A stretch of DNA of 64,000 nucleotides from JAEUIX01 sp964611125 (GCA_964611125.1 CAZSZO010000016.1:12634-76633); one strand, 5' to 3'. Shown: positions 44,589-54,403, numbered from the stretch's first letter. The notes: generated by a model from the letters alone, not told the origin. Numbers and translations: made by a program.

Positions 44589-44823
44589 CTCGCGAATGCA
44601 AGGACGCGTCCGGCTTGGGCACAAGCACGAGCGCCTTTGACAAACGACATAGAACAACCGCGAACTGCGGGTGGGCACCTCAAAGAAGCTAGGCGGTGTG
44701 GGCTCGCCTAGGAAAATTGCTACTTCTATTGTGAACCACAAAGTCCCCAATTTCAACTATACCGGATCGGAATTTTGACTTTGTTCGATCTGGTCGATGT
44801 TCGGTGTGCAAGAGGAGCCTCGC

Positions 44824-45261
44824 ATGCGGGTTTCAGTCAAGAATCTCGGACGTCCGATGGGTTTGATGCCAGCGATCACCTTAGGGATCAGCATCTTGAT
44901 CGGGTGCGAGTCCTCACCTGAACGAGGTGATCGGGAGACTGCGGCAGTCCCCTTGAGCGCCGTTCGCACGCCCCCACCCGCCTCAGCAGGGGACGAGTCG
45001 TTCGAAGAGTTCAACGCCCGGGCCGAGGGGCCGCCGTCTGGCGCTGCCGAGAAATCGGGTGAAAGCACGATGCACCCGCCTGCAAGGCTGGTTTCAGCGC
45101 AAGGGCAAGGTCCTGAGGCGCGGCCCGAGCCGCTTCCCGAGTTGCCCGCGCCGGGGTCAGCCCCAATCAAGCGTGCGACGGGCGGAAAGAGCCCCTGGTC
45201 TCAGGGGAAGCCCTTGTCGCCAAGCCCGCAGAAGCCAACCTCCCGGCGCGAGGATCGATGA
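44824..45261 (+). CDS. Putative lipoprotein
   Basis: 145 residues. The start is at the ATG at 44824, supported by AGAGGAG 6 nt upstream. A lipobox follows a short hydrophobic helix (LGISILIGC). The mature part is Pro/Ser/Glu-rich, disordered-looking and without a recognised domain. Base composition around it (44480-45400) is lower in GC than the surrounding genes. Another plausible coding stretch in the +1 frame continues to 45406 (NWLWNTGRAPAVEHTELFEH), so the end may be frameshifted. Confidence 0.5.
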   Translation: MRVSVKNLGRPMGLMPAITLGISILIGCESSPERGDRETAAVPLSAVRTPPPASAGDESFEEFNARAEGPPSGAAEKSGESTMHPPARLVSAQGQGPEARPEPLPELPAPGSAPIKRATGGKSPWSQGKPLSPSPQKPTSRREDR

Positions 45262-45398
45262 TGATCGCCGGGCAAAGCTGGCCGCCGCAGTGAATTGGCT
45301 TTGGAACACTGGCCGAGCACCAGCCGTAGAGCACACTGAACTGTTCGAGCACACGCTCGGAAAGTGCTCGGGGGAGACGCCTGGCCGAGAGGCTGGGT

Positions 45399-46067
45399 GT
45401 GACTGAAAGCGAGGCGGCCCCCATGCTTGGCGCACTGCGGCAGACATCCGATCGACATGATGCGTCCGACTGGCTGGCCCGCGCGGCTCAGGTGCTCGAG
45501 GAGTTTCACCTCATCGCCTGGTCTCGTAATCTCGGGCTGCGCGAGCGCTTCGGGCTGGAGATGGCCTGGTACCTGCAGCGCATGCCGCAGGCCCAGACGT
45601 GCGTGATCAACGGGGCCGTCGTGCGCGGGTTGGATGGCTTCTGCCGCCAGCTCGAGCGCGTGCTCCCCTCCGCCCACCCGCTGGAGCGCCGCATCGAAGG
45701 CCCCGGCGGCGTCATCGAGCGGCTGCGCAAGCGGAGCAAGGAGTGGCCCATCCGTGGCGACGCCGACATCGTCAAGCACCGCTACTACGTCTGGCGTGAT
45801 GCGGACGTGCTGCTGCGGGCCGAGCCGGAGACCTTCGGACGCCTGGTTGACGCCCTCACCGGCGTCGCCGCGGAGTCGGAGTACGCCAGCGAAGACCGCC
45901 TGCTGATCCACCGCGCCGTCTTCATCGGCGGCCCGGCCCTGGACGTGTACGCCGAGGACCCGCGCGGCCAGTTCCAGCGGTGGCATAGCGACGGCGACGA
46001 AGAGCCCCTGTGGGTCACCGTCAGCGGCCTGAAGGCGCCGCCGATGATGCGCTACGCGATCGGCTGA
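45399..46067 (+). CDS. Hypothetical protein
   Basis: 222 residues from a GTG start at 45399 (an ATG at 45423 is also possible). Helix-rich N-terminal part (WLARAAQVLEEFHLIAWS), then CVINGAVVRGLDGFCRQLERVLP, a strand-helix that vaguely recalls the start of barstar-type folds, and RDADVLLRAEPETFGRLVDALTGVAAESEYASEDRLLIHRAVFIGG. I do not recognise the family. The start overlaps the end of the open frame that stops at 45406, so translation could be coupled. Confidence 0.55.
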   Translation: MTESEAAPMLGALRQTSDRHDASDWLARAAQVLEEFHLIAWSRNLGLRERFGLEMAWYLQRMPQAQTCVINGAVVRGLDGFCRQLERVLPSAHPLERRIEGPGGVIERLRKRSKEWPIRGDADIVKHRYYVWRDADVLLRAEPETFGRLVDALTGVAAESEYASEDRLLIHRAVFIGGPALDVYAEDPRGQFQRWHSDGDEEPLWVTVSGLKAPPMMRYAIG

Positions 46068-46150
46068 TCGAACACCCTGCGTGCAGGCCCGAACCGAGCT
46101 GGCGGCCGCCAGCCGGCGGCGATTCCATTCGCCTGCTTGAGGAGCCTGCC

Positions 46151-46187
46151 AAAGAAAAGAGCCCGGCGTGAGGTCATCACGCCGGGC
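46151..46187 (-). terminator. Rho-independent terminator for the large dockerin protein gene
   Basis: GCCCGGCGTGA (46161-46171) pairs with TCACGCCGGGC (46177-46187), loop 5 nt. Read on the minus strand it is followed by TCTTTTCTTT (46160-46151). It lies 58 bp after the stop codon of the gene at 46245-50615. Confidence 0.85.
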
Positions 46188-46244
46188 CCGGGTTGAGCAA
46201 GGGTCAGCAGCCTGCGGTCGGCCCGCGGCGGCCGAAGGGCGGCC

Positions 46245-49200
46245 TTACGGGCAGCCGGCGAAGTAGATCGAGATGAAGTCGCTCAGGTCGTCAGGGTCGA
46301 CGAAGCTGTCGCCGTTGAAGTCCGCGCGGCCGCACGGCGGCAGGTCGAAGTAGCACGAGATGTAGTCGGAGAGGTCATCGGGATCGATGAAGGTGTCGCC
46401 GTTGAAGTCGGCGCGGCAGGGGGGCGTGTCGATCTCGACGATGGCGAAGTCGCCCGCCGCGGCGCCGGCGAGGGGCAGGTCGTTCCAGAGGCCGTTGGCG
46501 AACATCTCGACGTAGAACTCGATCCCGCCGGCCTGGCTGGGCTCGCCGGCGCTCCAGTTGGAGAAGAAGAAGGGCTCGCCGCTGGCCCACTGGTAGTCGT
46601 TGATGGTCTGAGCGTCGTTGAGGCCGATCCAGCCGCGCCGGTCGGCGCCGTCGAAGGTGAGCACGTTCACGCGGACCCACTCGTTCTCGTCGGCGTCGTT
46701 GATGGTCACGAGGTGGCCGCCCAGGACCTGGGCGGCGGCCTCGGCGTCGAGCCAGTTGAGGCCGCGGTCGAAGAGGTAGTACTGGTGGTTGTTGGCGGGG
46801 TTGGTGACGGGGCCGACGACGATCGTCGGCGCGGGCGGGGGCTCGATCCCGCGGACCACGGTGACGGTGACATCGGCGGCGGTCTGGCCGGTGTTGAAGA
46901 ACACGGTGAAGTTCGGGCCGAAGGACGCGGCGTTCTCGGTGAGGGCGAGGTAGTACGTGCCGGCGGCGAGCGAGCCGCCGTTGCGGCCGTCGTAGGGATT
47001 GCCGTCGCCGGGGGCGGGGCGGGTCCCGCGCCCGAAGGTGAGCTGGCTGAAGAGGGCGCTGCCGCTGTCGTTGTCGGTGGCGACCACCGAGCCGTCATCG
47101 CGGAAGAGGCCGATGACGGTGTTGGCGACGGCGGAGTTCTCGGTGTCGATATCCAGGTACGCGCGGTCGATGGTGTTGACGGTGCTGTCGAGCGTGAAGC
47201 GGAACCACTGCACGCCTCCGGCCGTGAGCGGCCGGGTGGAGCTGACCTGGTTGGTCCCGAATGTTCCCAGGTCGGTGAAGACCGGGGGCAGCCCGCCGGC
47301 GGGGATGGTCCCGAAGGCGATGTTGACGTTCACCGTGCCGGTCTGGGTCCCGGTGCTGGCGACGGTCCAGTTGGTGGCGCCGAAGGTCGCGGGGAACTCG
47401 GTGTAGGCCAGGTAGTAGACGCCGGCGGCGAGCGTGCCGTCGCGCCCGTTGTACTCGACGCCATTGCCGACCGCCGAGCGGGCCGGCGCGGCGGCGCCAT
47501 AGGAAAGCTGGCTGAGGAAGCCCGAGCCGTCGTCATCGTCGGCGGTCCCGATGAGGGCGCCGACCGCGGAGTAGAGCCCGATGAAGGTGTCGTTGGTCCC
47601 CGAGAGGAGCGTGCCCTCGGTGTCGATGTCAAGGAAGTTGTTGTTCGCGGGGCTGACCTCGACAGGCAGGGTGAGCTTCAGCCACTTGACGACGCCCGGG
47701 TCGAGCGTGTCGGAGATGGTCGTGACCCCCGCGGCGAGGGCGCCAAGATCGGTGGAGATGGGCGGGGCGATCACGCTGAGAGCCGCTGAACCGAAGCCGC
47801 TGCGGAACTGGACATCGGTGATGGTGAGCCCCAGCGCCGCCAGGCCCGGGGGCGAGGAGGCCGGGACGGTGAACTGGACTGACCAGATCCCGTCGTTGGC
47901 GACAGCGTCGCCGCTGGTTCCGTTGTCATTGAGGTTGATGACGCCGGCGCCGATGGCGCCCGCGTCGAGCGTGACGGAGGCGACGTCGTTCGGCCCGCCG
48001 GTGTTGGGCGAGAGGGTGACGGTCGCGGTGGCGGGGTCGCCGGCGAGCACGGGGTTGGGGGTGATCAGCGCCGAGGGGGCGGTGACCGAGAAGATGATGT
48101 TGCCGGTCGCGGTGCGGCTCTGGGCGTCGGTGACGGTGAAGGGCAGGCTCGCGGCGCCCGACGAGGTGTTGACGGGGAAGAAGAGGCTGGTGCTCCAGAT
48201 GTTGTCGTTGGGGTTGGTGTCGCCGAAGAGGCCGCTGTCGTTGAGCGTGATGGGGCCCAGGCCGATCGAGGCGCCGTCGACGACGACAGAGGTGATGTTG
48301 TTGGGGGCGCCGCTGCCGCGCGAGACGTTGACGGTCATGCGGCCGGTGCTGCCGGCGACCAGCAGGTTGGGCGTGACGGTGCCGACGCCGCCGGGGCCGA
48401 AGTTGAGGTTGAAGGTGAGCGGATCGCGCAGCGTCGCGGCGTAGATGCCGAAGGCGGAGGTGATGGCGTCGCCGGCGCCGTTGGGGGCGGAGCGGACGTT
48501 GCCGAAGGTGATGGAGGCGAGGGTCTTGCCCAGGGCGCTGAACCCGAGGGCGGAGAGCGAATCGGTCGAGATGACGCCTTCGTTGACCCACAGGCGGCCG
48601 GCGGTCAGAGCGTCAACGGCGCGGTCGGTGGCCTGAACGGCCCGCCAGGGACCGCCCATCTTGCGCTGGATGACGGCGCCGGCGCGGGGCGCGGGCATCG
48701 CCGTGGTGTTGGTCCCGAACCAGTCGGTGGCGTCGAGGGTGACGGTGGCCGACGTGCCGTCGGTGAAGGCGAGGGTGACGTCGAAGCTGCCGAAGCTGGT
48801 CCCGCCGTTGGCCATGTGGTAGAGCACCCCGATCTGCGTCGCCGGTCCGAACACGGCGTTGAGCGACGCCATGCTGGAGGTCTGCGGGCCGGTCTGGTCG
48901 GGGTTGTTGAGCCAGATCGGCGAGAGGCCGTTGTCGGTGGTCGCGGCGCCGCCCTGGGCGGGCCAGGTGGTGCCAGAGGGCGAGAAGGCGCGGCCGCCGC
49001 CCGCGGCCAGATTGCGGTCGCCCAGGTGGACCATGTCGGACTGCAGGCCGGTGGCATAGACCTGGTAGAGGATGCCCTGGAAGCCGACGGTGCCGCCGAA
49101 GTTCAGGGCGTCGAGCGAGACGCCATCGCACAGCAGGCCGCGATCGGCGATGGAGCGGTAGCCGTTGAGGTTCGAGCGGTTCTCGTTCTGGGCGCCGACG

Positions 49201-50615
49201 CCGGCGCCGGTGGCGGGCAAGGTCTGCTCGGAGATCGCCCCCGCCGTGCCGTTGCAGATGCCGTTCCAGTTGAACTGGAGGGGCATGGTGATGTCGACGT
49301 GGGCGGGGTCGTCGATGTGCAGGGTGAAGGACCCGGTCGCGGCGTTGTTGCCGGCGACGCGGATGATGTACGTGGTGTTGGCCACGCCCTGCCACTGCAC
49401 GCGCGACCCGACGCCGCAGCCGTTGTCGTTGCAGACGATCGGCGCCGCGCCGCACGCGGCGTAGACCGCCAGCGTGGTGTCGAGCGTCGAGCCGCAGGTG
49501 CGGGCCTCGATGGTGTTGTCGCCTGTCGCGGTGTACGCGTAGTAGACCGCCGTGGAGTCGTTGGTCCCGCAGCCCGAGGGCGCGGCGCCGAAGGTGCGGC
49601 CGTTGCTCCCCGCGGTGTCGCCGGCGACGACCGCCTGCGGCGTGGCGCAGTTGGCGTTCAGCGGCTGGCCGGTGCGGACGGTGGCGGCGAAGATCGAATA
49701 GCCGCGCCCGGTGTTGGCCGGGTAGGTCGCGTTCTGGAAGGTGATCGACACCAGGCTCCTGCCGGCGACGTTGATGCCGTTGGCGGCCATCTTGACGGCG
49801 CTGAGCACGCCCTCGATCACGTTCAGGTTCGGCCCGGCGTTGGTGGTGAGGAAGTTCCGCACCGTCGCGGCGTCCTCATTCTCGACGCCCTGGAAGGTCA
49901 AGTACGTCACGCCATTGACGGTGTGGGGCACGCGCCGCTGCTGCAGCACGGGGAAGCCGCCGGCGCCGGCGACCACCGCGGGGTCGCTCTGAGCCCCGAA
50001 CCAGTCGGGCGCCCGGAGCGTCGCGGTCACGGTGCTGGCGTCGGAGAAGGTGAGCACCACATCAAACTGCCCGCCGCTGTCGCTGGCGTGGTAGAGCACG
50101 CCGATTTCCGCCGTGGCGTCGAGGGTGACCGGCGTGGGGAGCGTGGTGACCTGTGGGGTGGTGTGGTTGTTGGAGGCCGCGTCGGGCGCCCAGATGGGGA
50201 AGCCGCCGCGGGCGGTGGCGGGATTGAGGACCGCCTCATAGGGGCGGAACACGGCGCGGTTGCCCAGGTGCACGATGTCGAGCGTGCCGGTCGAGAGCGT
50301 GTTGAACAGGCCGTAGGTGATGCCCGTCGAGCCGACCAGCGGGGTCGAGCCGATGGCGTGGGGGCTTGCGGGGTCGAAATACAGCCCGCGATCGGAGATC
50401 GAGCGGTACTGGATCAGATCGGCATTGCTGTTGGTGTTGACCGTCACCACTTCATCGGCGCGGGCCATGCCGTGGAAGTTGTAGTTGAGGGGGATCTGGG
50501 AATCGATGATTTGGCCTTGCGCGGCGCCAGGGGCCAGGCACACCGGCAAGGCGCACGCAAGCAGCGTAAGCGCGGCCGACAGCCGTCCCGTCGTCGCACG
50601 GATCAAGCGGGTCAT
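46245..50615 (-). CDS. Large secreted protein with C-type lectin domain and GC-type dockerin
   Basis: 1456 residues. Signal peptide (residues 1-35, ending AAQGQ). The N-terminal half contains two copies of a ~230-residue module (each with RSI(S/A)DRGL, LDIVHLGNR / DMVHLGDRN, and TAEIGVLYH / ATQIGVLYH) separated by a Cys-containing SCGTN..YYAY domain of the kind found in bacterial pre-peptidase-like regions. Ig-like and further repeated sandwich domains follow. A C-type lectin domain (about 1285-1405; HLVTINDADENEWV, WIGLND, FFFSNWSAGEPSQAGG, WNDLP) precedes two dockerin repeats ending FAGCP. Probable calcium-dependent surface binding. Confidence 0.85.
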   Translation of the reverse strand: MTRLIRATTGRLSAALTLLACALPVCLAPGAAQGQIIDSQIPLNYNFHGMARADEVVTVNTNSNADLIQYRSISDRGLYFDPASPHAIGSTPLVGSTGITYGLFNTLSTGTLDIVHLGNRAVFRPYEAVLNPATARGGFPIWAPDAASNNHTTPQVTTLPTPVTLDATAEIGVLYHASDSGGQFDVVLTFSDASTVTATLRAPDWFGAQSDPAVVAGAGGFPVLQQRRVPHTVNGVTYLTFQGVENEDAATVRNFLTTNAGPNLNVIEGVLSAVKMAANGINVAGRSLVSITFQNATYPANTGRGYSIFAATVRTGQPLNANCATPQAVVAGDTAGSNGRTFGAAPSGCGTNDSTAVYYAYTATGDNTIEARTCGSTLDTTLAVYAACGAAPIVCNDNGCGVGSRVQWQGVANTTYIIRVAGNNAATGSFTLHIDDPAHVDITMPLQFNWNGICNGTAGAISEQTLPATGAGVGAQNENRSNLNGYRSIADRGLLCDGVSLDALNFGGTVGFQGILYQVYATGLQSDMVHLGDRNLAAGGGRAFSPSGTTWPAQGGAATTDNGLSPIWLNNPDQTGPQTSSMASLNAVFGPATQIGVLYHMANGGTSFGSFDVTLAFTDGTSATVTLDATDWFGTNTTAMPAPRAGAVIQRKMGGPWRAVQATDRAVDALTAGRLWVNEGVISTDSLSALGFSALGKTLASITFGNVRSAPNGAGDAITSAFGIYAATLRDPLTFNLNFGPGGVGTVTPNLLVAGSTGRMTVNVSRGSGAPNNITSVVVDGASIGLGPITLNDSGLFGDTNPNDNIWSTSLFFPVNTSSGAASLPFTVTDAQSRTATGNIIFSVTAPSALITPNPVLAGDPATATVTLSPNTGGPNDVASVTLDAGAIGAGVINLNDNGTSGDAVANDGIWSVQFTVPASSPPGLAALGLTITDVQFRSGFGSAALSVIAPPISTDLGALAAGVTTISDTLDPGVVKWLKLTLPVEVSPANNNFLDIDTEGTLLSGTNDTFIGLYSAVGALIGTADDDDGSGFLSQLSYGAAAPARSAVGNGVEYNGRDGTLAAGVYYLAYTEFPATFGATNWTVASTGTQTGTVNVNIAFGTIPAGGLPPVFTDLGTFGTNQVSSTRPLTAGGVQWFRFTLDSTVNTIDRAYLDIDTENSAVANTVIGLFRDDGSVVATDNDSGSALFSQLTFGRGTRPAPGDGNPYDGRNGGSLAAGTYYLALTENAASFGPNFTVFFNTGQTAADVTVTVVRGIEPPPAPTIVVGPVTNPANNHQYYLFDRGLNWLDAEAAAQVLGGHLVTINDADENEWVRVNVLTFDGADRRGWIGLNDAQTINDYQWASGEPFFFSNWSAGEPSQAGGIEFYVEMFANGLWNDLPLAGAAAGDFAIVEIDTPPCRADFNGDTFIDPDDLSDYISCYFDLPPCGRADFNGDSFVDPDDLSDFISIYFAGCP

Positions 50616-50939
50616 CAGTGGGTCTCCAGTGCAGGGGGGTGGATCTCAGAACAGGGTGAGTTCAATCTACCAGTTCGCGCCGCGGCCGCAAGGGGAAAGC
50701 CCCGATCTTGCTACGAAGCTGACGCGCGGCAACCGTTGCACCCTCTGCATCGGGTCAATCTGGGGAAGATGCTCGAAGTTGAGTTGGGGCGTGGTCGCGG
50801 CCCCGCAGTCAAGCGCAGCCTGTGCGCCAGAACGCAAACGGGCAAGCTAACCGGGCGGGTTCGCGGGTCGGGGGCCAGTTGGCCAGCGAGATGGCGAGCG
50901 AGTGGGCGGGCCCCTGGGCGGGCGGGGCGGGCGGGGCGT
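50616..50939. other. Intergenic region upstream of the large dockerin protein
   Basis: 324 bp. It includes the leader of the minus-strand giant gene with a GGAG 9 nt before its ATG. Long frames here are shadows. I see no clear promoter, operator or RNA gene. Confidence 0.45.
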
Positions 50940-51476
50940 TCAATCCTCGTCTTCGTCGAGGCGCAGGCGGTTGACCAGCTTGGCGTTGGTCAGATCAGCG
51001 CCCGGGGCGATCTCGATGATCAGGGCCTCACCGGTGCGGAGCTCGACGCCGTTCTTGCGGAACTGCGGGGCCATGAGCTTGGCCAGCTCCTCAAGCTGCG
51101 GGTTGTGGCCGACCAGCGCGATGACGCCAGCGTCACGCCGCGTGCGGATGAGGTCGATCACGCCGCGTGGGGAGCCGGTCAGTGAAAGAGCGTCGGTTTC
51201 GTCCACCTCGCACTCGAAGTGTTCGTTGATGCGCGAGGCGGTTTGCACGGCCCGATGCAGCGGGCTGTGCAGCAGCACCTTGGGGACAAGTTTGGCGGCC
51301 TTGAGCTGCTGCCCGAGCCACTTGGCCTGGCGCTCGCCGCGGGGCTTCAGGCGGCGGTCTTCGTCCCGACCGCTGTCGGAGTTGCGTTGGGCCTTGCCGT
51401 GGCGGATGAGGATAATGCGAAGACTGGACGGACGTCCGTGCTCGCCGGCGGGCTTGGAAGGGGATTTGGCGGGCAT
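50940..51476 (-). CDS. sixA: Phosphohistidine phosphatase SixA
   Basis: 178 residues. Histidine phosphatase with the RHG motif in LRIILIRHGKAQRN, HSPLHRAVQTA and the second His in VIALVGHNPQLEEL. SixA removes phosphate from histidine phosphotransfer domains. It has an N-terminal ~18-residue Lys/Pro-rich extension and an acidic end. It is divergent from the transporter gene at 51668. Confidence 0.88.
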   Translation of the reverse strand: MPAKSPSKPAGEHGRPSSLRIILIRHGKAQRNSDSGRDEDRRLKPRGERQAKWLGQQLKAAKLVPKVLLHSPLHRAVQTASRINEHFECEVDETDALSLTGSPRGVIDLIRTRRDAGVIALVGHNPQLEELAKLMAPQFRKNGVELRTGEALIIEIAPGADLTNAKLVNRLRLDEDED

Positions 51477-51667
51477 GGATGTAGAATATCGCTGCGGAAG
51501 CGGGGTTGGGAGTCCGCAAGTGTGAAGTCTGGCGAACGGTTGACAAACCGGGCGGTTCCCGCTCGCCCCGGGGCCCCAGGACGCCTCTCAGATCAGGGTC
51601 TTCCCGACGCGAAAGCCAGGGGGGGGCCACCACCGCAAGGATCTGGGTAAGCTGCACGCCCTACGTC

Positions 51668-53290
51668 ATGGGCGAACTGGACAGTCAAGGCGAGCAAGCC
51701 CTTGCGGCACGATGGATCGCGCTGCTGGGCGGCCCCGCGGCCGGGGTGCTGGTCTACCTCATCCTCTGGTGGACAATCGGTGGAACACCTGAGGACTCCG
51801 GGCGGGAGGTGCTGGGGGAGGCAGCCCGGCGCACCGCCGGGGTGGTGGCCTGGATGGCGGTCTGGTGGTTGAGCGAGGCCCTGCCGCTGGCGGCCACGGC
51901 GCTGGTCCCGCTGGTGGCGTTCCCGCTGCTCCGGATCATGCCCATCAAGGAGGCCGCGGCGCCGTTCGGGGACGAGCTGATCTTCCTCTTCCTGGGCGGG
52001 TTCTTCATTCAACTGGCGATGGAGCGATGGGGACTGCACCGACGGCTGGCGCTGCTCATCATCGTTCAGGTCGGGACCAGCCCGGCGCGGCTCGCGGCCG
52101 GGGTGATGCTGGCGACGGCGTTCATCAGCATGTGGATCAGCAACGCCGCGGCGGCGGCAATGATGCTGCCCATCGGCTCGTCGCTGTGCCAGCTCGTGGC
52201 GGCCCGCGAACAGGGCGGGGTCGGAGCCGGGGACGTCGCGGGCAGCCCGCACAGGCATGTGCGGAATCTGGGCAAGTGCGTGATGATCGGGATCGCCTGG
52301 GGGGCGACGATCGGCGGCATCGCGACGCCCATCGGCACGGCGCCCAACGTGCTGCTGCGGGCGTATCTGCGCGAGCACGCCGGGGGGGCCCCGAGCTTCG
52401 GCACGTGGATGCTGGTGTGCGGGCCGCTGGCGCTGGTGCTGCTGGCTCTGGCGTGGGTGCTGCTGACCCAGTGGGCGTTTCCGCTCTCATCCGTCACCAC
52501 AAGCTCCGCTCCGCGGCTCGTCCCCAGCGCGCGGGCCGCCCGCGCCGATGCCCGCGCGGAGGCCGGGCTGTTGCGGGCGGAATTGCACATGCTTGGCCCG
52601 ATTTCGCCCGGGGAGTGGGCGACGCTGGTGGTCTTCGGGCTCGCGGTGGTTGGCTGGCTCGGGGGCGAGGCGATCAGCGGGGCCCTGGGGCTGATGTGGA
52701 CCTCGCCCGGCGTGGGCGGCGCCCCGGGCAAGTCGACGCCGCTGCTGGGCGACTCTGTGGTGGCGATGGCGGCGGGGCTGCTGCTGTTCGTGATCCCGGT
52801 CAGCACCAGGCGGCCCGAGTTCGCCCTCGATTGGCGGCAGGCCAGCAAGGCGCCGTATGGCGTGCTGCTGCTCTTCGGCGGCGGCCTCAGCCTGGCCAAG
52901 GCCATTGATGTCACCGGGCTTGACGACGCCATCGGGCGCGGCTTGATCGGGGTGCAGGGGATGCACCCTTTGGCCATCATGCTCATCGTGGCCCTGGTGG
53001 CGGTCTTCCTCAGCGAGTTCATGAGCAACACCGCCCTGACGGCGACGCTGCTGCCGATCGTCGGCGGTCTCGCGGCGGCCCTGGGCGTGGCGCCGGTGTC
53101 GCTGCTTCTGCCCCTGGCGCTGGCGGCAAGCTGCGCGTTCATGCTCCCGGCGGGGACACCGCCCAGCGCGATCACGTTCTCGTCGGGGTACTACTCGATC
53201 CGCGACATGGCCAAGACCGGGCTCCTGCTCGACGCGGCGGGGGTGGTGCTCATCAGCGTGGTGGTCTACGCCTGCCTGGCCGCGTTCTGA
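51668..53290 (+). CDS. DASS/SLC13-family anion:sodium symporter
   Basis: 540 residues, about 11-13 membrane spans, a divalent-anion transporter (dicarboxylate, sulfate or phosphate). Conserved SNAAAAAMMLPIG (SNT-like motif, first half) and FMSNTALTATLLPI (second half), FGDELIFLFLGGFF and the final MLPAGTPPSAITFSSGY. The start was taken at 51668 (MGELDSQGEQ) because the upstream frame is Arg-rich and unlikely to be membrane protein. Substrate not predictable. Confidence 0.85.
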   Translation: MGELDSQGEQALAARWIALLGGPAAGVLVYLILWWTIGGTPEDSGREVLGEAARRTAGVVAWMAVWWLSEALPLAATALVPLVAFPLLRIMPIKEAAAPFGDELIFLFLGGFFIQLAMERWGLHRRLALLIIVQVGTSPARLAAGVMLATAFISMWISNAAAAAMMLPIGSSLCQLVAAREQGGVGAGDVAGSPHRHVRNLGKCVMIGIAWGATIGGIATPIGTAPNVLLRAYLREHAGGAPSFGTWMLVCGPLALVLLALAWVLLTQWAFPLSSVTTSSAPRLVPSARAARADARAEAGLLRAELHMLGPISPGEWATLVVFGLAVVGWLGGEAISGALGLMWTSPGVGGAPGKSTPLLGDSVVAMAAGLLLFVIPVSTRRPEFALDWRQASKAPYGVLLLFGGGLSLAKAIDVTGLDDAIGRGLIGVQGMHPLAIMLIVALVAVFLSEFMSNTALTATLLPIVGGLAAALGVAPVSLLLPLALAASCAFMLPAGTPPSAITFSSGYYSIRDMAKTGLLLDAAGVVLISVVVYACLAAF

Positions 53291-53321
53291 GCTCCCGCGA
53301 CAGGGCCGCGTGAGGGCCCGG

Positions 53322-53660
53322 TCAGGCGTCGGCCAGGGCGGCCTCCGCCGCGGCGAGCGTGACGCCGACCACGCGCACGGTCTTCTCCGGGCGGGTGTGC
53401 CCGGCGGTGATCTCGACCTGGCGGGCGGGCACGCCCAGCGCCCCGGCCAGCATGGCCCTGATGGCTTCGTTGGCCTTGCCGTCTTCCGGCGGGGCGCTGA
53501 TGCGGACCTTGAGGCGGTCGCCCAGGCGGCCGCTGATCTCGTCGCGGCTGGAGCCCGGAACGGCCTTGAGGTCGATGAGCACCGCCAGCTCGCGCCCCTG
53601 GGCGTCGCGCTCGGCGCGGATCATCTGGGCGCGGCCTCTCTGGGCGCGGCTCAGCGCCAC
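53322..53660 (-). CDS. DUF167 (YggU-like) family protein
   Basis: 112 residues. The core LKAVPGSSRDEISGRLGDRLKVRISAPPEDGKANEAIRAMLAGALGV and VEITAGHTRPEKTVRV are clear DUF167 marks. Function unknown. It overlaps the upstream HAD gene by 10 bp, suggesting co-translation. Confidence 0.88.
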   Translation of the reverse strand: MALSRAQRGRAQMIRAERDAQGRELAVLIDLKAVPGSSRDEISGRLGDRLKVRISAPPEDGKANEAIRAMLAGALGVPARQVEITAGHTRPEKTVRVVGVTLAAAEAALADA

Positions 53661-54403
53661 GGGGGCGACTCCGCCTCGGCCTGGAGGAGCTCGATGAGCT
53701 CCTCGGCGGGCTCGAAATCGCTGACGAAGGCGCGGGCGCCTTCGGCCCGAAGCTTGCGGACGCCCGCTTCATCGCCCTCGGGGCGGACGCCCAGAAAGCC
53801 CAGGCCGAGCTCGCGCGCCGTCCGCACATCCCACACGCCGTCGCCGACGTAGACGATGCCGCCGAAGCGCTCGCCAGCCACCAGCAGCACCTCGGCGCGG
53901 TCGTCCTTCTCGGTGAAGGCGAAGCCGGTGGCCAGGATGATCGCCTTGAGGGTGATCGCCTCCCGAGACAGGGCGTCGTCGGCGTAGACGCTGGGTATGC
54001 CGAAGGTGAAGAGCCCCGCGGCGGTCAGCTTGATCAGCGCCGACTCGCGCCAGCCGCCGGTGGCGATGGCCACGCCCCAGCCCGAACGCTTGCGGATGGC
54101 CGTGAGCAGCTCGCCCGCCCCGCGCGTGGCCCGGAAGCGGCCCTTCACCTTCGCATGCTCGCGGAGCTTGGCGAAGTACGCCTCGCGCACGGCGTGCACC
54201 TCGGCGTCGGTCGGGGGCGTGCCGCGGGCCCGCTTCACGATTTCGACCACCAGCGAGCTGTCGGTGGCGTGGGGGTAGGCGCCCCAATCGCAATCGAAGC
54301 CGCGCAGCCCGAGGGCGGTGTCGAAGGCCCCGGCGAAGGTGGGGTCATCGATGCCCACGGTCTGGGCGAGGGTTCCGTCGATATCGAAGACGACCAGGGG
54401 CAT
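53651..54403 (-). CDS. HAD-family hydrolase (phosphatase-like)
   Basis: 250 residues. Catalytic Asp pair in VVFDIDGTLAQT, the Ser/Thr loop VAIATGGWRE, a Lys in the ITLKAIILATG region and VYVGDGVWDVRTARELGLGFLGV. Similar to phosphoglycolate phosphatases. Substrate not predictable. The stop codon overlaps the start of the DUF167 gene. Confidence 0.85.
   Translation of the reverse strand: MPLVVFDIDGTLAQTVGIDDPTFAGAFDTALGLRGFDCDWGAYPHATDSSLVVEIVKRARGTPPTDAEVHAVREAYFAKLREHAKVKGRFRATRGAGELLTAIRKRSGWGVAIATGGWRESALIKLTAAGLFTFGIPSVYADDALSREAITLKAIILATGFAFTEKDDRAEVLLVAGERFGGIVYVGDGVWDVRTARELGLGFLGVRPEGDEAGVRKLRAEGARAFVSDFEPAEELIELLQAEAESPPWR

Noticed and set aside
44689..44711. Inverted repeat CTAGGCG/CGCCTAG upstream of the lipoprotein gene
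   Set aside because: It forms a stem, but no T-run follows and there is no gene ending nearby, so neither a terminator nor an operator can be argued well.
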